21,249 nt of DNA from C00003060 sp964502635 (GCA_964502635.1 CAZCXI010000053.1:1-21249); one strand, 5' to 3'; positions 1 to 8,192 are shown, numbered from the stretch's first letter. The notes: generated by a model not told the origin, from the letters alone. Program-made: numbers and translations.

Positions 1-24
1 TCAGCGTTCCTTACGGTCGAAGAT

Positions 25-46
25 TCCCTGTAGCTTGCTACAGGGA
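25..46. repeat. Perfect 10-bp palindrome with TT loop
   Basis: TCCCTGTAGC at 25-34 and its exact reverse complement at 37-46 are separated only by TT. The hairpin has no T-tract on either side, so it is not an obvious intrinsic terminator. It looks like a REP-type extragenic palindrome or the 3' end of an element cut by the window edge. No gene could be supported in positions 1-171. Confidence 0.5.
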
Positions 47-104
47 GCTTCAATATCACACGGAACTTGCCGCCCGCAAGGCAAAAGCACGCGGTGCCTT
101 GTCC

Positions 105-133
105 TTGACATAGGGGCCGCGATTGCATAAAAA
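105..133 (+). promoter_or_regulatory. Candidate sigma70 promoter for the GerMN/EF-G genes
   Basis: TTGACA at 105-110 is a perfect -35 box. A 17-base spacer leads to TAAAAA at 128-133 (4 of 6 matches to TATAAT). The expected transcript start near 140 leaves a leader of about 32 bases before the ATG at 172. The -10 is weak, so this is a reading by eye. Confidence 0.45.
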
Positions 134-171
134 CCCTTAATCTTGTCCTTTTTACAAACAATGGGGAAATT

Positions 172-741
172 ATGACAGCCCGACGCTATGGTGTAATCGT
201 TGCTGTGGCTATCTGTGTAACCACCGCAGGCCTGCTCACCTATCGCTACAGAGCGCTGTGGTGGCCAGGCGAGGGCAAAAAGTCTGAACCGGGGCCCCTC
301 AGGTTCGCGCCCAAACCGGCCAAGGCAAGGACACACCTTTATTTTTCAGATGCTGACAACAGGTCCCTCACCGCTGAATATCGAACCCTTGCCCTATCGG
401 ATACGGTGACTCAGCGGGCCACGGACATCATGAAGGCCCTGATCGAAGGCCCCGAGGGGCCACTGAGCCCAACCGTGCCGGCAGGAACAAAGGTCCTGGC
501 CCTTTATGTCACCCGGGGCGGTATGGCGTACGTCGATTTTAACAGGGCAATCACCGCAAACCACCCGGGAGGGACTTTCTCCGAGCTTCTGACCATATTC
601 TCTCTAGTGAACACCTTGGCCCTCAATATTCCCGAGATCGAGGCGGTGAAGATCCTCATCGAGGGCCGGGAAGCCAAAACATTGGCCGGTCATATAGATA
701 TTCGACGGCCCTTCAGGGCCAATATGCTCATGATCAAATAG
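172..741 (+). CDS. GerMN-domain membrane-anchored protein
   Basis: This 189-residue protein has a short basic N-terminus and one hydrophobic segment (about residues 8-25), which fits a membrane anchor or uncleaved signal. A GerMN domain covers about residues 55-180. Visible family features are the LYFSD start of the first strand, the helix with IMKALIEGP, the PAGTKVL turn, the AYVDFN strand and the C-terminal VKILIEGRE. GerMN domains occur in GerM of spore formers and in many Gram-negative envelope proteins, where their exact job is unclear. The start is supported by GGGGA six bases upstream of the ATG. The EF-G gene follows after 20 bases, so the two may be co-transcribed. Nothing suggests sporulation here. 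I infer an envelope role, facing the periplasm. Confidence 0.8.
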   Translation: MTARRYGVIVAVAICVTTAGLLTYRYRALWWPGEGKKSEPGPLRFAPKPAKARTHLYFSDADNRSLTAEYRTLALSDTVTQRATDIMKALIEGPEGPLSPTVPAGTKVLALYVTRGGMAYVDFNRAITANHPGGTFSELLTIFSLVNTLALNIPEIEAVKILIEGREAKTLAGHIDIRRPFRANMLMIK

Positions 742-761
742 AAACTGTATCTCTGACGCCC

Positions 762-2816
762 ATGGGAACATCAGTGCCTACCGGAAAGATGCGCAACATC
801 GGCATCATCGCCCATATTGATGCTGGGAAGACCACCATCACGGAGCGAATTCTTTATTACTCAGGTCGCTCACACAAGATGGGTGAGGTCCACGACGGCG
901 AGGCGGTGATGGACTGGATGCCTGACGAGCAGGAGCGGGGCATCACCATCACCTCTGCCGTGACCACCTGCCGCTGGCGGGACGCGGAGATCCACATTAT
1001 CGACACTCCGGGTCACGTGGACTTTACTATTGAGGTGGAACGTTCTCTCAGGGTGCTGGACGGAGCCATCGGCGTCTTCTGTGCTGTGGGCGGGGTCGAG
1101 CCCCAGTCAGAGACCGTTTGGCACCAGGCGGATAAGTACCGCGTGCCCAAAATCGGCTTTGTCAACAAACTTGATCGGGCCGGCGCCGATTTTTTTGGAA
1201 CGGTTCAAATGATGCGCGACCGTTTGGGGGCCAACCCACTCCTCATGCAGATACCGGTGGGAAGCGAAGCGTCCTTTCAAGGAGTCATCGATCTCCTGAA
1301 TATGAAACAGCTCATCTGGGAGGAAGCGACACTGGGAGCCACTTTCGAGGTCACGGACATATCTGGCAATGCGACAGAAAATGCTTGGGAGCACCGGAAT
1401 ACACTCGTGGAAACAGTGGCGGAGTTTGATGATCAGATTATGGAGGCCTATCTAGCGGAAGCCCCTGTAACGCCTGAGATGCTTGTTCAGAGTATCAGAA
1501 AGGCCACCATTGACCTCAAGGTCGTTCCCGTGTTCTGCGGCGCTGCTCTCAGAAACAGGGGGATTCAACCCCTCCTCGACGGAATCGTGGACTTCCTGCC
1601 AAGTCCTTTGGACGTCCCCCCGGTGGAAGGGGTGGATCCTCGCACGGGCAAGGCGAAGAAGTCTCCGCCATCCGATCGCGCCCCCCTGGTCGCCCTGGTG
1701 TACAAAGTGATGATGGACCAAGGACGCAAATTAAGCTACGCCCGGATCTATTCAGGACGGTTGAGCACGGGTGGCGAGGTCCTGAGTCCTGTCAAGAACA
1801 CAAAGGAAAAGGTCGCCCGAATCCTTGCCATGCATGCCAACAAACGGGAGCGAATTGCTGAGGCCCGGGCAGGCAATATCGTGGGGCTTATCGGATTGAA
1901 GGCCTCCGGCACGGGCGACACCCTGTGTGATCCCTTGAATCCCATCGTGCTTGAACCCATCGAGTCTTACGAGCCAGTGATTTCCGTGGCGGTGGAGCCC
2001 AAAACCCACGAGGATCAGGAAAAAATCGGACAAGCCCTTGCCAAGCTGGAAGCCGAAGACCCCACCTTTCGGGTCCACTACGATGAAGACACGGGCCAGA
2101 CCATTATATCCGGCATGGGAGAGCTTCACCTGGAAATTCTGGTTAGCCGCTTAAAGCGCGAGTTTCGGACCCAAGTCAATGTGGGAAAGCCTCAGGTCGT
2201 TTACAAAGAAACCATTGAAGGGACAACCGAAGCTGCTGCCACTTTCCAAAAAGATGTTGGGGGGGTCAGCCACTTTGCTCAGGTGGTCCTTCAGCTATCC
2301 CCCCTGGATCGCGGCGCGGGAAATCGTTTCAAGAACGTTTTGTCCGATGAGCTGTTGCCGGCGGAATTTGTTTCAGCCGTGGAACACGGCGTGATGGAGT
2401 CCATGGAAAGCGGCGTTGTCCTTGGATATCCGGTGGTCGATGTGTCCGTGCGCCTTATAGATGCTACATACAGAGACTCTGACGCCAGCCCCCTCGCTTT
2501 CAAAGTGGCTTCATCCATGGCCTGCAAGGAAGGTCTCCAGAAAGCAAGTCCCCGATTATTGGAACCTATCGTGGCCGTGGAGGTCCTGGTGCCTGAAGAC
2601 TTCATGGGAGAGGTCATCGGAGATATCAATGCCAGAGGCGGCAAGATCCAGGAGCTCAAATCCAGAGGAGCAACGCGGATCATTGATGCCATCGTGCCAC
2701 TGTCCAGGACCTTTGGCTACTCCACGGTGCTTCGGTCCGCCACCCAGGGGCGAGGCTCTTTTACCATGCGGTTTTCCCACTATGATCACGTTGTCGCTTC
2801 CCCCCAAGCTCGCTGA
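762..2816 (+). CDS. fusA: Elongation factor G paralogue (EF-G-like GTPase)
   Basis: A 684-residue translational GTPase with the full EF-G layout. G1 is AHIDAGKT at residues 17-24, followed by the switch I ERGITITSA region, G3 DTPGH at 81-85 and G4 NKLD at 135-138, then domains II to V. The start is chosen because the N-terminus SVPTGKMRNIGIIAH aligns with classical EF-G from its first residues, although the ribosome binding site is weak. The protein departs from the standard form in domain IV: the usual histidine plus KQSGGRGQYG stretch reads FQKDVGGVSHF (495-505). The gene also lies outside the usual rpsL-rpsG-fusA-tuf context. I therefore think this is a secondary EF-G, possibly specialised for translocation or recycling, rather than the only copy. 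The symbol marks the family, not proven orthology. Its last 56 bases overlap the convergent protease gene. Confidence 0.88.
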   Translation: MGTSVPTGKMRNIGIIAHIDAGKTTITERILYYSGRSHKMGEVHDGEAVMDWMPDEQERGITITSAVTTCRWRDAEIHIIDTPGHVDFTIEVERSLRVLDGAIGVFCAVGGVEPQSETVWHQADKYRVPKIGFVNKLDRAGADFFGTVQMMRDRLGANPLLMQIPVGSEASFQGVIDLLNMKQLIWEEATLGATFEVTDISGNATENAWEHRNTLVETVAEFDDQIMEAYLAEAPVTPEMLVQSIRKATIDLKVVPVFCGAALRNRGIQPLLDGIVDFLPSPLDVPPVEGVDPRTGKAKKSPPSDRAPLVALVYKVMMDQGRKLSYARIYSGRLSTGGEVLSPVKNTKEKVARILAMHANKRERIAEARAGNIVGLIGLKASGTGDTLCDPLNPIVLEPIESYEPVISVAVEPKTHEDQEKIGQALAKLEAEDPTFRVHYDEDTGQTIISGMGELHLEILVSRLKREFRTQVNVGKPQVVYKETIEGTTEAAATFQKDVGGVSHFAQVVLQLSPLDRGAGNRFKNVLSDELLPAEFVSAVEHGVMESMESGVVLGYPVVDVSVRLIDATYRDSDASPLAFKVASSMACKEGLQKASPRLLEPIVAVEVLVPEDFMGEVIGDINARGGKIQELKSRGATRIIDAIVPLSRTFGYSTVLRSATQGRGSFTMRFSHYDHVVASPQAR

Positions 2817-4194
2817 GAGCTTTTTTGATTGCCTCCTGTCTTGCCGGGTCGCTGCCAAACAATTTCAGGGCGCGGGCCAGATGAAACCTGGCATTCTTGA
2901 TCTCCCCCTTTTCCTTGTAATACATCCCAAGGTAGTAATGAGCCTCTGCCAGGTTGCCCAGCTTCCCATACGTCTCTCCAAAATAATAGGTTCCCGAAAG
3001 ATAGTCGGGATGGCTTTTCACCAGGCCCCTCAAGGTTTCCAGCGCCCCTTGCAGGTCACCCGTCTCTATCTGTGATCGCCCCAGAAGTAAACGTCCCTCG
3101 GGATCCTCAGGATTTGAGGCGAGGGCTTTTTTCAGCATCTCTAAGGCTTCGGCATATTCTCCCCCCTGGAAATAGGTCTTGCCAAGGTCGCGGAGGATAT
3201 CTGTATCCAGGGGCCGCAATCGGACGACCTCCTTGAGGCTTTTTATAGCCTCCTCTTTTCGTCCCTCTCGAGCCAAAAGCAGTGCCTTGCCGTACTTCGC
3301 AAGCACATCCTCACCATCTTTCCTGAGTCGGGCGTCAAAGGTATTGTGGGCTGCCGTGGTGTCCCCATACAGGGCAATCAATTTGGTTCGTACCTTCTGG
3401 AATTCTGCTGAATCGTTGGCACGGCCCCTTCCCTTCCATTCAGGGTGGGCGTGTATCCAGGTATCAAGATAGCCCATCCTTTCCTCAACAGCCGGGTGGG
3501 TCTGCACATACGAAGGGATCTGTTCAGATCCGAACCATCTTTTTTCCCGTATCTTATTCAACATCTCGAGGAGCCCCTCACCCCCGTATCCGGCCCTGGT
3601 CAGATATTTCAGTCCAACCTGGTCCGCCTGTCGTTCGTCCTCCCGGCTGTACATGAGAGAAAGCGACTGGCCGGCCGCCAGGGAACCCGTGGCGATGGCA
3701 CTGGATACTTGCGGGTTGCCACCCAGAAAAATCCCGGTCAGGGCCCCTGCCAGGGTTACCCATCCGATTTTCTTGGACTGCTCGATCCGTTTTGAGATAT
3801 GGCGGCACAACACATGGGCAATCTCGTGGCCCAGGATGCCGGCCAGGTCCTCTTCTCTATCCATGGCGGCAAGAAGGCCGCTATTGACGAATACATGGCC
3901 CGCGGGTCCGGCAAAGGCGTTGTAGACCTCTTCCTTGACCACGTAAAAATGAAACTTGAAGGGTGGGGAAGGATACTGGGCGAGAATACGCTGGCCCACC
4001 TTATTCACATAGCCGACAATGGACGGATCTTCGATCAGGGTGAGCTGTTTGCGGACATAGAGCATGAATTCCCTGCCTAGGGCCTCTTCCTCCGAGGTCG
4101 TCAAAGAGGCATGACACAACGACGGTGGATACCCCCCAAGCGGTGACAACACCATGACAAGAAAGGCTACAACAACAATTCTAATAAAACGCAT
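2761..4194 (-). CDS. BepA-like periplasmic M48 metalloprotease with TPR repeats
   Basis: A 477-residue protein. An N-terminal hydrophobic stretch ending near residue 29 (LCHA) looks like a signal peptide. The M48 zinc site is HEIAH at 123-127. The third ligand is probably E187 in SREDERQAD, with the family ExxxD pattern. The C-terminal half (about 260-465) consists of TPR repeats with the typical A..Y and P.D spacing. In BepA/YfgC this architecture degrades or matures outer-membrane assembly intermediates such as LptD, and I infer a similar quality-control role. GAAAGG lies upstream of the ATG at a good distance, so the start is well supported. The gene is transcribed toward the EF-G gene, and their 3' ends share 56 bases in opposite directions. 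Confidence 0.9.
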   Translation of the reverse strand: MRFIRIVVVAFLVMVLSPLGGYPPSLCHASLTTSEEEALGREFMLYVRKQLTLIEDPSIVGYVNKVGQRILAQYPSPPFKFHFYVVKEEVYNAFAGPAGHVFVNSGLLAAMDREEDLAGILGHEIAHVLCRHISKRIEQSKKIGWVTLAGALTGIFLGGNPQVSSAIATGSLAAGQSLSLMYSREDERQADQVGLKYLTRAGYGGEGLLEMLNKIREKRWFGSEQIPSYVQTHPAVEERMGYLDTWIHAHPEWKGRGRANDSAEFQKVRTKLIALYGDTTAAHNTFDARLRKDGEDVLAKYGKALLLAREGRKEEAIKSLKEVVRLRPLDTDILRDLGKTYFQGGEYAEALEMLKKALASNPEDPEGRLLLGRSQIETGDLQGALETLRGLVKSHPDYLSGTYYFGETYGKLGNLAEAHYYLGMYYKEKGEIKNARFHLARALKLFGSDPARQEAIKKALSELGGKRQRDHSGKTAW

Positions 4195-4472
4195 TTTTGC
4201 CTTTCATTCATCTGCAAAAAGATGATGGTACGCGTTTGCGTTCTCGAAAAAGAGCCAAGGCCTTACAGACAATGAGATCGTGACACGTCTCTTGTAAAAT
4301 AATCCACCAGTCGCGATTTATCAAGAGAAACCTGCTCGCCCGTTTTTCGGCCGGCACAGCCTTATGGGTTTCCAAAAAGGGACGTCTGTGCTAAAAAATC
4401 ATTGCCACCTGGAAGGAAAGATCAAAGAAAGGCCACTGCCTATATTCACCCAGGTTGGGACAAGGTTTTCCT
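4195..4472. other. Divergent intergenic region between protease and parA
   Basis: These 278 bases separate two divergent genes and must hold both promoters, but I see no convincing -35/-10 pair. A TATATT sits at 4441-4446 without a good -35. GCACAG at 4354-4359 pairs with CTGTGC at 4386-4391, giving a 6-bp stem with a 26-base loop. No site resembling the usual parS (TGTTTCACGTGAAACA) was seen. Confidence 0.4.
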
Positions 4473-5249
4473 GTGAGCCATATCGTTTGCATTGCCAATC
4501 AAAAGGGCGGGGTGGGTAAGACCACAACAGCGGTGAACCTTGCTGCCTCCCTGGCGATTGCTGAGCGCAAGACCCTGCTTGTGGACTGCGATCCTCAGGG
4601 GAATGCCACCACCGGTGTGGGGATAAACAAGGGCGAGCTTTCCAAGAATCTTTATCACGGTTTGATCCAAGAAGAGTCTATAAACAACCTGACCTTGGAT
4701 ACAGAGCTCGCCTTTCTAAAGGTCCTTCCAGCAGGTGTGGACCTGATTGGCGCCGAGGTGGAGCTGGTTGGGATGCCCAATCGGGAAACACTCCTTAAGA
4801 ATCTCCTTGGACACCTTGAGGATGATTATGTTTACATACTCCTTGATTGTCCTCCTTCCCTGAACCTTCTCACGGTCAACGCCCTGACCGCAGCTCATGC
4901 CCTGTTGGTGCCCCTGCAGTGCGAGTTTTATGCTCTGGAAGGCGTCGGCCAGCTTTTGCAGACGTACAAGCGTATCAGGAGATACCTGAATCCCGGCCTT
5001 CGCATTGAGGGGGTGCTTCTGACCATGTTTGACAGGCGCAACAACCTTTCCCATCAGGTTGCCGAGGAAGCGGAAAAGTACTTTCAGAAACTCGTTTTTA
5101 AGACGCGGATTCCAAGGAATGTGAGGCTGGGAGAGGCCCCCAGCTTCGGAAAACCCATACTCCTTTATGATATTACATCCCGAGGGGCCCAGAGCTATCT
5201 GGCGCTGGCCCAAGAAATCATGAATGGTCGAGGGACACGCCATGCCTAA
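4473..5249 (+). CDS. parA: Chromosome-partitioning ATPase ParA/Soj
   Basis: This 258-residue deviant Walker ATPase opens with the family pattern MSHIVCIANQKGGVGKTTT. The deviant P-loop KGGVGKTT is at residues 11-18, the Walker A' LLVDCDPQGN follows, and Walker B is ILLDCPPS. The C-terminus has the Soj-like SRGAQSYLALAQE. It dimerises on ATP, binds DNA non-specifically and is stimulated by ParB during origin segregation. The frame is open from a TTG at 4455, but that codon has no ribosome binding site. GTG at 4473 has AAGG seven bases upstream and gives a family-standard N-terminus, so I place the start there. The last eight bases overlap parB, indicating translational coupling. The lack of an N-terminal HTH fits a chromosomal rather than plasmid type Ia ParA. 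Confidence 0.92.
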   Translation: MSHIVCIANQKGGVGKTTTAVNLAASLAIAERKTLLVDCDPQGNATTGVGINKGELSKNLYHGLIQEESINNLTLDTELAFLKVLPAGVDLIGAEVELVGMPNRETLLKNLLGHLEDDYVYILLDCPPSLNLLTVNALTAAHALLVPLQCEFYALEGVGQLLQTYKRIRRYLNPGLRIEGVLLTMFDRRNNLSHQVAEEAEKYFQKLVFKTRIPRNVRLGEAPSFGKPILLYDITSRGAQSYLALAQEIMNGRGTRHA

Positions 5250-6105
5250 GAAACAGGTGCTGGGTAGGGGGCTCGACGCCCTGATCCCTGATGTGGAAAC
5301 AACCGATCTAGAGCCAACCTCCTTTTTTTACTGCGACATTGAGGCCATACGGCCCAATCCTTATCAACCCAGGCGCACCTTCACCCAGGAGGAACTGCAG
5401 GGGCTGGCAGACTCCATCAAAGAAAAGGGGGTCATCCAGCCTCTTGTGGTCCGGGCAGACGCCTCGGGTTATTTACTCATCGTGGGAGAACGACGATGGC
5501 GATCAGCTCGCATGGCCGGCCTCAAGCAAGTACCGGTCGTTGTTAAGGATGTCTCTGAAGCGGAAATGCTCGAGTTGGCCCTGGTTGAAAACATCCAGCG
5601 AGAGGACCTGAACCCTTTGGAGAAGGCTGAAGCATATTACCGTCTTATGACAGAATTCGGCCTGACTCAGCAGCAGGTCGCTAGACGTCTGGGCCACGAT
5701 CGGTCTACGGTTGCCAATTTTTTGAGACTCCGAAACCTGCCCAATGACATCCAGGCCGATATCGTCAACCATACCCTGACGATGGGCCATGCCAGGGCCC
5801 TCTTGGGAGCGGAAACGCCAATCCAACAAAAAGCGGCATGGCGTCGCATCGTTTCAAAAAATCTTTCGGTTCGGGCCGCCGAAGCCCTGGTAACGCAATT
5901 TAAGTCCAAGAAGACTAAGGCATCAAAGTCAAAACCAGCATCTTCTGAAAACGTTTATTTTCAGAGCATGGCAGACGACCTGGCCCGCCACCTTGGCACG
6001 AAAGTGCGTATTGTGCGCCGAGGGAAACGGGGAAGACTGGAGATTGACTTCTACGGCCATGACGACTTAGATCGACTGGTGACCCGCCTGAAAGCCTCTT
6101 CGTGA
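5242..6105 (+). CDS. parB: Chromosome-partitioning protein ParB/Spo0J
   Basis: A 287-residue ParB with the standard order. An N-terminal GRGLDALIPD (8-17) matches the ParA-stimulating leader seen in chromosomal ParBs. RPNPYQPR (37-44) and GERRWRSA (82-89) mark the CTP-binding fold, and LVENIQREDLNPLEKA (114-129) follows. A helix-turn-helix LTQQQVARRLGHDRSTV (141-157) recognises parS, and a C-terminal dimerisation part ends the protein after a lysine-rich linker. The frame is open from an ATG at 5224, but GAGGGA at 5230-5235 lies six bases before the ATG at 5242, giving the usual MPKK start. Overlap with the end of parA implies coupled expression. The NYN-domain gene follows after six bases. 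Confidence 0.93.
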   Translation: MPKKQVLGRGLDALIPDVETTDLEPTSFFYCDIEAIRPNPYQPRRTFTQEELQGLADSIKEKGVIQPLVVRADASGYLLIVGERRWRSARMAGLKQVPVVVKDVSEAEMLELALVENIQREDLNPLEKAEAYYRLMTEFGLTQQQVARRLGHDRSTVANFLRLRNLPNDIQADIVNHTLTMGHARALLGAETPIQQKAAWRRIVSKNLSVRAAEALVTQFKSKKTKASKSKPASSENVYFQSMADDLARHLGTKVRIVRRGKRGRLEIDFYGHDDLDRLVTRLKASS

Positions 6106-6111
6106 CTTGCC

Positions 6112-6639
6112 ATGTCCCTTCACATCCTCATAGACGGCTACAACATGATCCGCCAGTCTGAGGCTTTGAGCGCCATGGAACGAATAAGTCTGCAGGAGGG
6201 GCGGGAGGCCCTCCTTGAACGCCTTGCATCATACAAGCGAACCAGACACCACCCCATCACCGTCGTCTTTGACGGGACACATGCCCAGAACCCCGTGCAA
6301 GCGAGAACCCGCTACAAAGGGATCAATATCATTTTTTCCCGTCCTGGAGAATTGGCTGACACCGTGATTAAGCGGCTGGTCACCAGGGAACGGGAGCGGG
6401 CTGTGGTGGTAAGTTCCGACAAGGAGATTGCCGATTTTGCCAGCGTGCACGGAGCGGTGAGCATGGGTTCCGTTGAGTTTGAAGACAAGATGGAAGTGGC
6501 TGCCCACGTTGATACCGCCGCTGCGTATCTGGGTCAGGAAGAGGAAGCAGGCTGGACACCCACCACGAAAAAAAAGGGGCCCTCTCGCCGCCCACCCAAG
6601 CAAAAGCGCAAGAGCCGATCCAGGACACGGAAGCTTTGA
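6112..6639 (+). CDS. NYN-domain (YacP-like) ribonuclease-type protein
   Basis: A 175-residue protein of the YacP-like NYN family (PIN-type nuclease fold). Conserved acidic positions are visible in ILIDGYN (residues 5-11), VVFDGT, the ELADTVIKRLV helix and VVSSDKEIADFA, which together would form the metal site. The last 30 residues are a lysine- and arginine-rich tail, probably RNA-binding. Its Bacillus relative Rae1/YacP cleaves mRNA on the ribosome; whether this one does so is inference. It lies six bases after parB on the same strand and is probably the last gene of the parAB operon. The start has only a weak ribosome binding site, so coupling to parB is plausible. Confidence 0.8.
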   Translation: MSLHILIDGYNMIRQSEALSAMERISLQEGREALLERLASYKRTRHHPITVVFDGTHAQNPVQARTRYKGINIIFSRPGELADTVIKRLVTRERERAVVVSSDKEIADFASVHGAVSMGSVEFEDKMEVAAHVDTAAAYLGQEEEAGWTPTTKKKGPSRRPPKQKRKSRSRTRKL

Positions 6640-6686
6640 CTCTTACAAGCTGGACGTGACTTTACAAGTCTCATGTGTTGCAAGCC

Positions 6687-6707
6687 GATTTTCTAAGATA
6701 GAAAATC
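6687..6707. repeat. 9-bp hairpin between convergent genes
   Basis: GATTTTCTA at 6687-6695 and TAGAAAATC at 6699-6707 form a perfect 9-bp stem with a 3-base loop. It covers part of the minus-strand stop codon of the histidine-rich gene and lies 47 bases past the NYN gene. It is AT-rich and has no T-tract, so it would be at most a weak bidirectional terminator. Confidence 0.4.
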
Positions 6708-6994
6708 AGCATGCGTGATCGTGTGCCTCCGTTTCATGGGCTGGATGGACATGGTCAAGGGGGCCGTGGTCTCCGGTGTGATCGTGGTCGTGCACGTCTT
6801 CGTCTCCACCATGGAAATGGTCGTGGGCATGTTCATGCTCGTGCTCATGGCCTTGGAGATGTTCGCGCTCGTGGGTATGGACTTCCCCCCCCGTGCCGGT
6901 GTTCAGGGGTGTGCACATGGGCGTGTTCGTGGGAATGGTGGTGCTTGTGTTCATGGGTGCCTTTCCTATCAAACCCTCCTTTGTCGATTGCCAC
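6706..6994 (-). pseudogene. Histidine-rich metal-binding protein, frame split at a C8 tract
   Basis: Reading the minus strand from a GTG at 6994-6992 (AGGA six bases upstream) gives MAIDKGGFDRKGTHEHKHHH, then SHEHAHVHTPEHRHGG. The frame is then lost in a run of eight C (plus strand 6885-6892). If one base of the run is removed, the protein continues with EVHTHEREH, HEHEHEHAHDHFHGG and so on to a TGA at 6708-6706. That gives about 95 residues, about 30 of them histidine, alternating with acidic residues. As written, the 5' frame ends soon after the tract with a short proline/arginine-rich tail. Such proteins usually bind Zn, Ni or Co for storage or delivery; the metal here cannot be told. The break may be real decay, slippage-based phase switching or a sequencing error. 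The strong codon pattern in both halves argues that it was recently intact. Confidence 0.7.
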
Positions 6995-7057
6995 ATTGGG
7001 TCCTGTGGTGAGGAAACCCTGGAGCCACTATCCGGGCAATCCTTGGTATGAAATCTG

Positions 7058-7088
7058 ATTATATTTACAATATCAATGACTGGATCAA
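7058..7088 (-). promoter_or_regulatory. Possible promoter of the histidine-rich gene
   Basis: On the minus strand a perfect TATAAT occupies 7063-7058. The only nearby -35 is TTGATC at 7088-7083 with a long 19-base spacer. It lies 64 bases upstream of the GTG start in an AT-rich stretch. This is weak evidence beyond the perfect -10. Confidence 0.25.
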
Positions 7089-7191
7089 AAAACAAGTATG
7101 GTCTCCCCAAAATTGGAACATTTTGTTGGCAGTTTTGCACCATCCTAAAAGAAATGATAAAGTATCTTCGCAATAAAGGGGGTATGCCATC

Positions 7192-8130
7192 GTGATTCCC
7201 ATATATGCTGCTTGGCTTATTCAAATAGAAATCACCAACTATTGCAGGTTCAAATGCGCTCATTGCACAAGAGCCATACGTCATTTTTCCAAGCATTATT
7301 TTGTGAGTCTGGACTTCGTGGAGAAAGCGTTGCGCTCCCTGGAAGGCTGGCAGAAAGGCGTTGGCTGCATGGGAGGCGAGCCTACTGAGCATCCGCAATT
7401 TGCTGAGATATGCAAACTCTACAGGAAACACTTTCCACCAGAACAGTGCGGTTTATGGACAGGTGGTGGACCTCTATTTGAGAAATACAGAGAAATGATC
7501 AACGAGACTTTCCATATCATCGTTTACAATGACCGAACTAAGAACAAGAGTTACCACAGACCCCCCATGATAGCCTCAGAAGATGTCATAGAAGATGAAC
7601 AATTACGAAGACAACTTATTGACAACTGCTGGCTGCAACACCGGTGGTCCCCATCTATCACATACAAGGGATGTTTCTTCTGTGAAATGGCAGGTACATT
7701 CGATCTCCTCTTTGAGGGTAAACGCGGGTACCATATTGAACCGGGATGGTGGGACAAAACACCAGAGCAGTTCAAAGACCAGGTTGAAGAATATTGCAGA
7801 TACTGCAGCATGGCCTTGCCGATTCAGCCACTGTCACACAAAGTTGAGGTTGAGTCGGTATCTGAAAATAACGCAATAAGGCTGGCAAAAGCAAAATCGC
7901 CTTTTGCGTTGCATGGGAAGATGTCCATCGTAAAAGCTAAATATACTTCGGAAGATATTGAAGAAATGGAACGCAACATCATCATGCCACCCTATTACCC
8001 CTCAAATTCACATAAACGATTTGCCAATCATGAATCTTCATATTTCCGTGCGCCTCCAAAAGCGCGGGAGTGGCTTAGAATCCAACAAAAGTGGAAACGA
8101 AGTGATTCTGAGGTACATGAAAGTCCATAA
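7192..8130 (+). CDS. Radical SAM protein with additional cysteine pairs
   Basis: This 312-residue protein carries the radical SAM cluster motif CRFKCAHC (C18, C22, C25) right after an EITNYC strand, and MGGEPTEHPQF at 60-70, the GGEP motif that contacts SAM. Later cysteines C146, C161/C164 (CFFC) and C202/C205 (CRYC) are placed like a SPASM-type auxiliary Fe-S site. The last 100 residues are basic and lack recognisable motifs. The substrate is unknown. No peptide precursor, carrier or obvious partner is adjacent, so it may stand alone. The start is GTG, nine bases after AAAGGGGG; the upstream ATG at 7184 runs into a stop. The gene is visibly more AT-rich than its neighbours, consistent with separate acquisition. 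It could alternatively act on a sugar or lipid of the neighbouring island. Confidence 0.8.
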   Translation: MIPIYAAWLIQIEITNYCRFKCAHCTRAIRHFSKHYFVSLDFVEKALRSLEGWQKGVGCMGGEPTEHPQFAEICKLYRKHFPPEQCGLWTGGGPLFEKYREMINETFHIIVYNDRTKNKSYHRPPMIASEDVIEDEQLRRQLIDNCWLQHRWSPSITYKGCFFCEMAGTFDLLFEGKRGYHIEPGWWDKTPEQFKDQVEEYCRYCSMALPIQPLSHKVEVESVSENNAIRLAKAKSPFALHGKMSIVKAKYTSEDIEEMERNIIMPPYYPSNSHKRFANHESSYFRAPPKAREWLRIQQKWKRSDSEVHESP

Positions 8131-8192
8131 GTCGTTGAGTGTTCTTGTGAAAGTGAACGCCATGGTGAATTGACTCTGTTTGCATTGACGAA

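Noticed and set aside
1..336. Minus-strand 111-codon frame at the left edge
   Set aside because: It overlaps the GerMN gene and its promoter, runs through the palindrome, and shows no family resemblance.
4330..4400. Possible riboswitch upstream of parA
   Set aside because: Only a 6-bp stem is visible and none of the conserved riboswitch core sequences I know could be matched.
4195..4472. Possible parS or origin near parAB
   Set aside because: No 16-base parS-like palindrome, DnaA-box cluster or dnaA/gid genes were found in the window.
5947..5967. ENVYFQS in ParB, resembling a TEV protease site
   Set aside because: It is a natural linker segment with matching codon use; nothing else suggests an engineered sequence.
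6715..7011. Plus-strand frame rich in Met, Val and Leu that looks like a membrane protein
   Set aside because: It is the antisense of CAC/CAT histidine codons, which read GTG/ATG on the other strand; the minus strand has the start signal and the HxH pattern.
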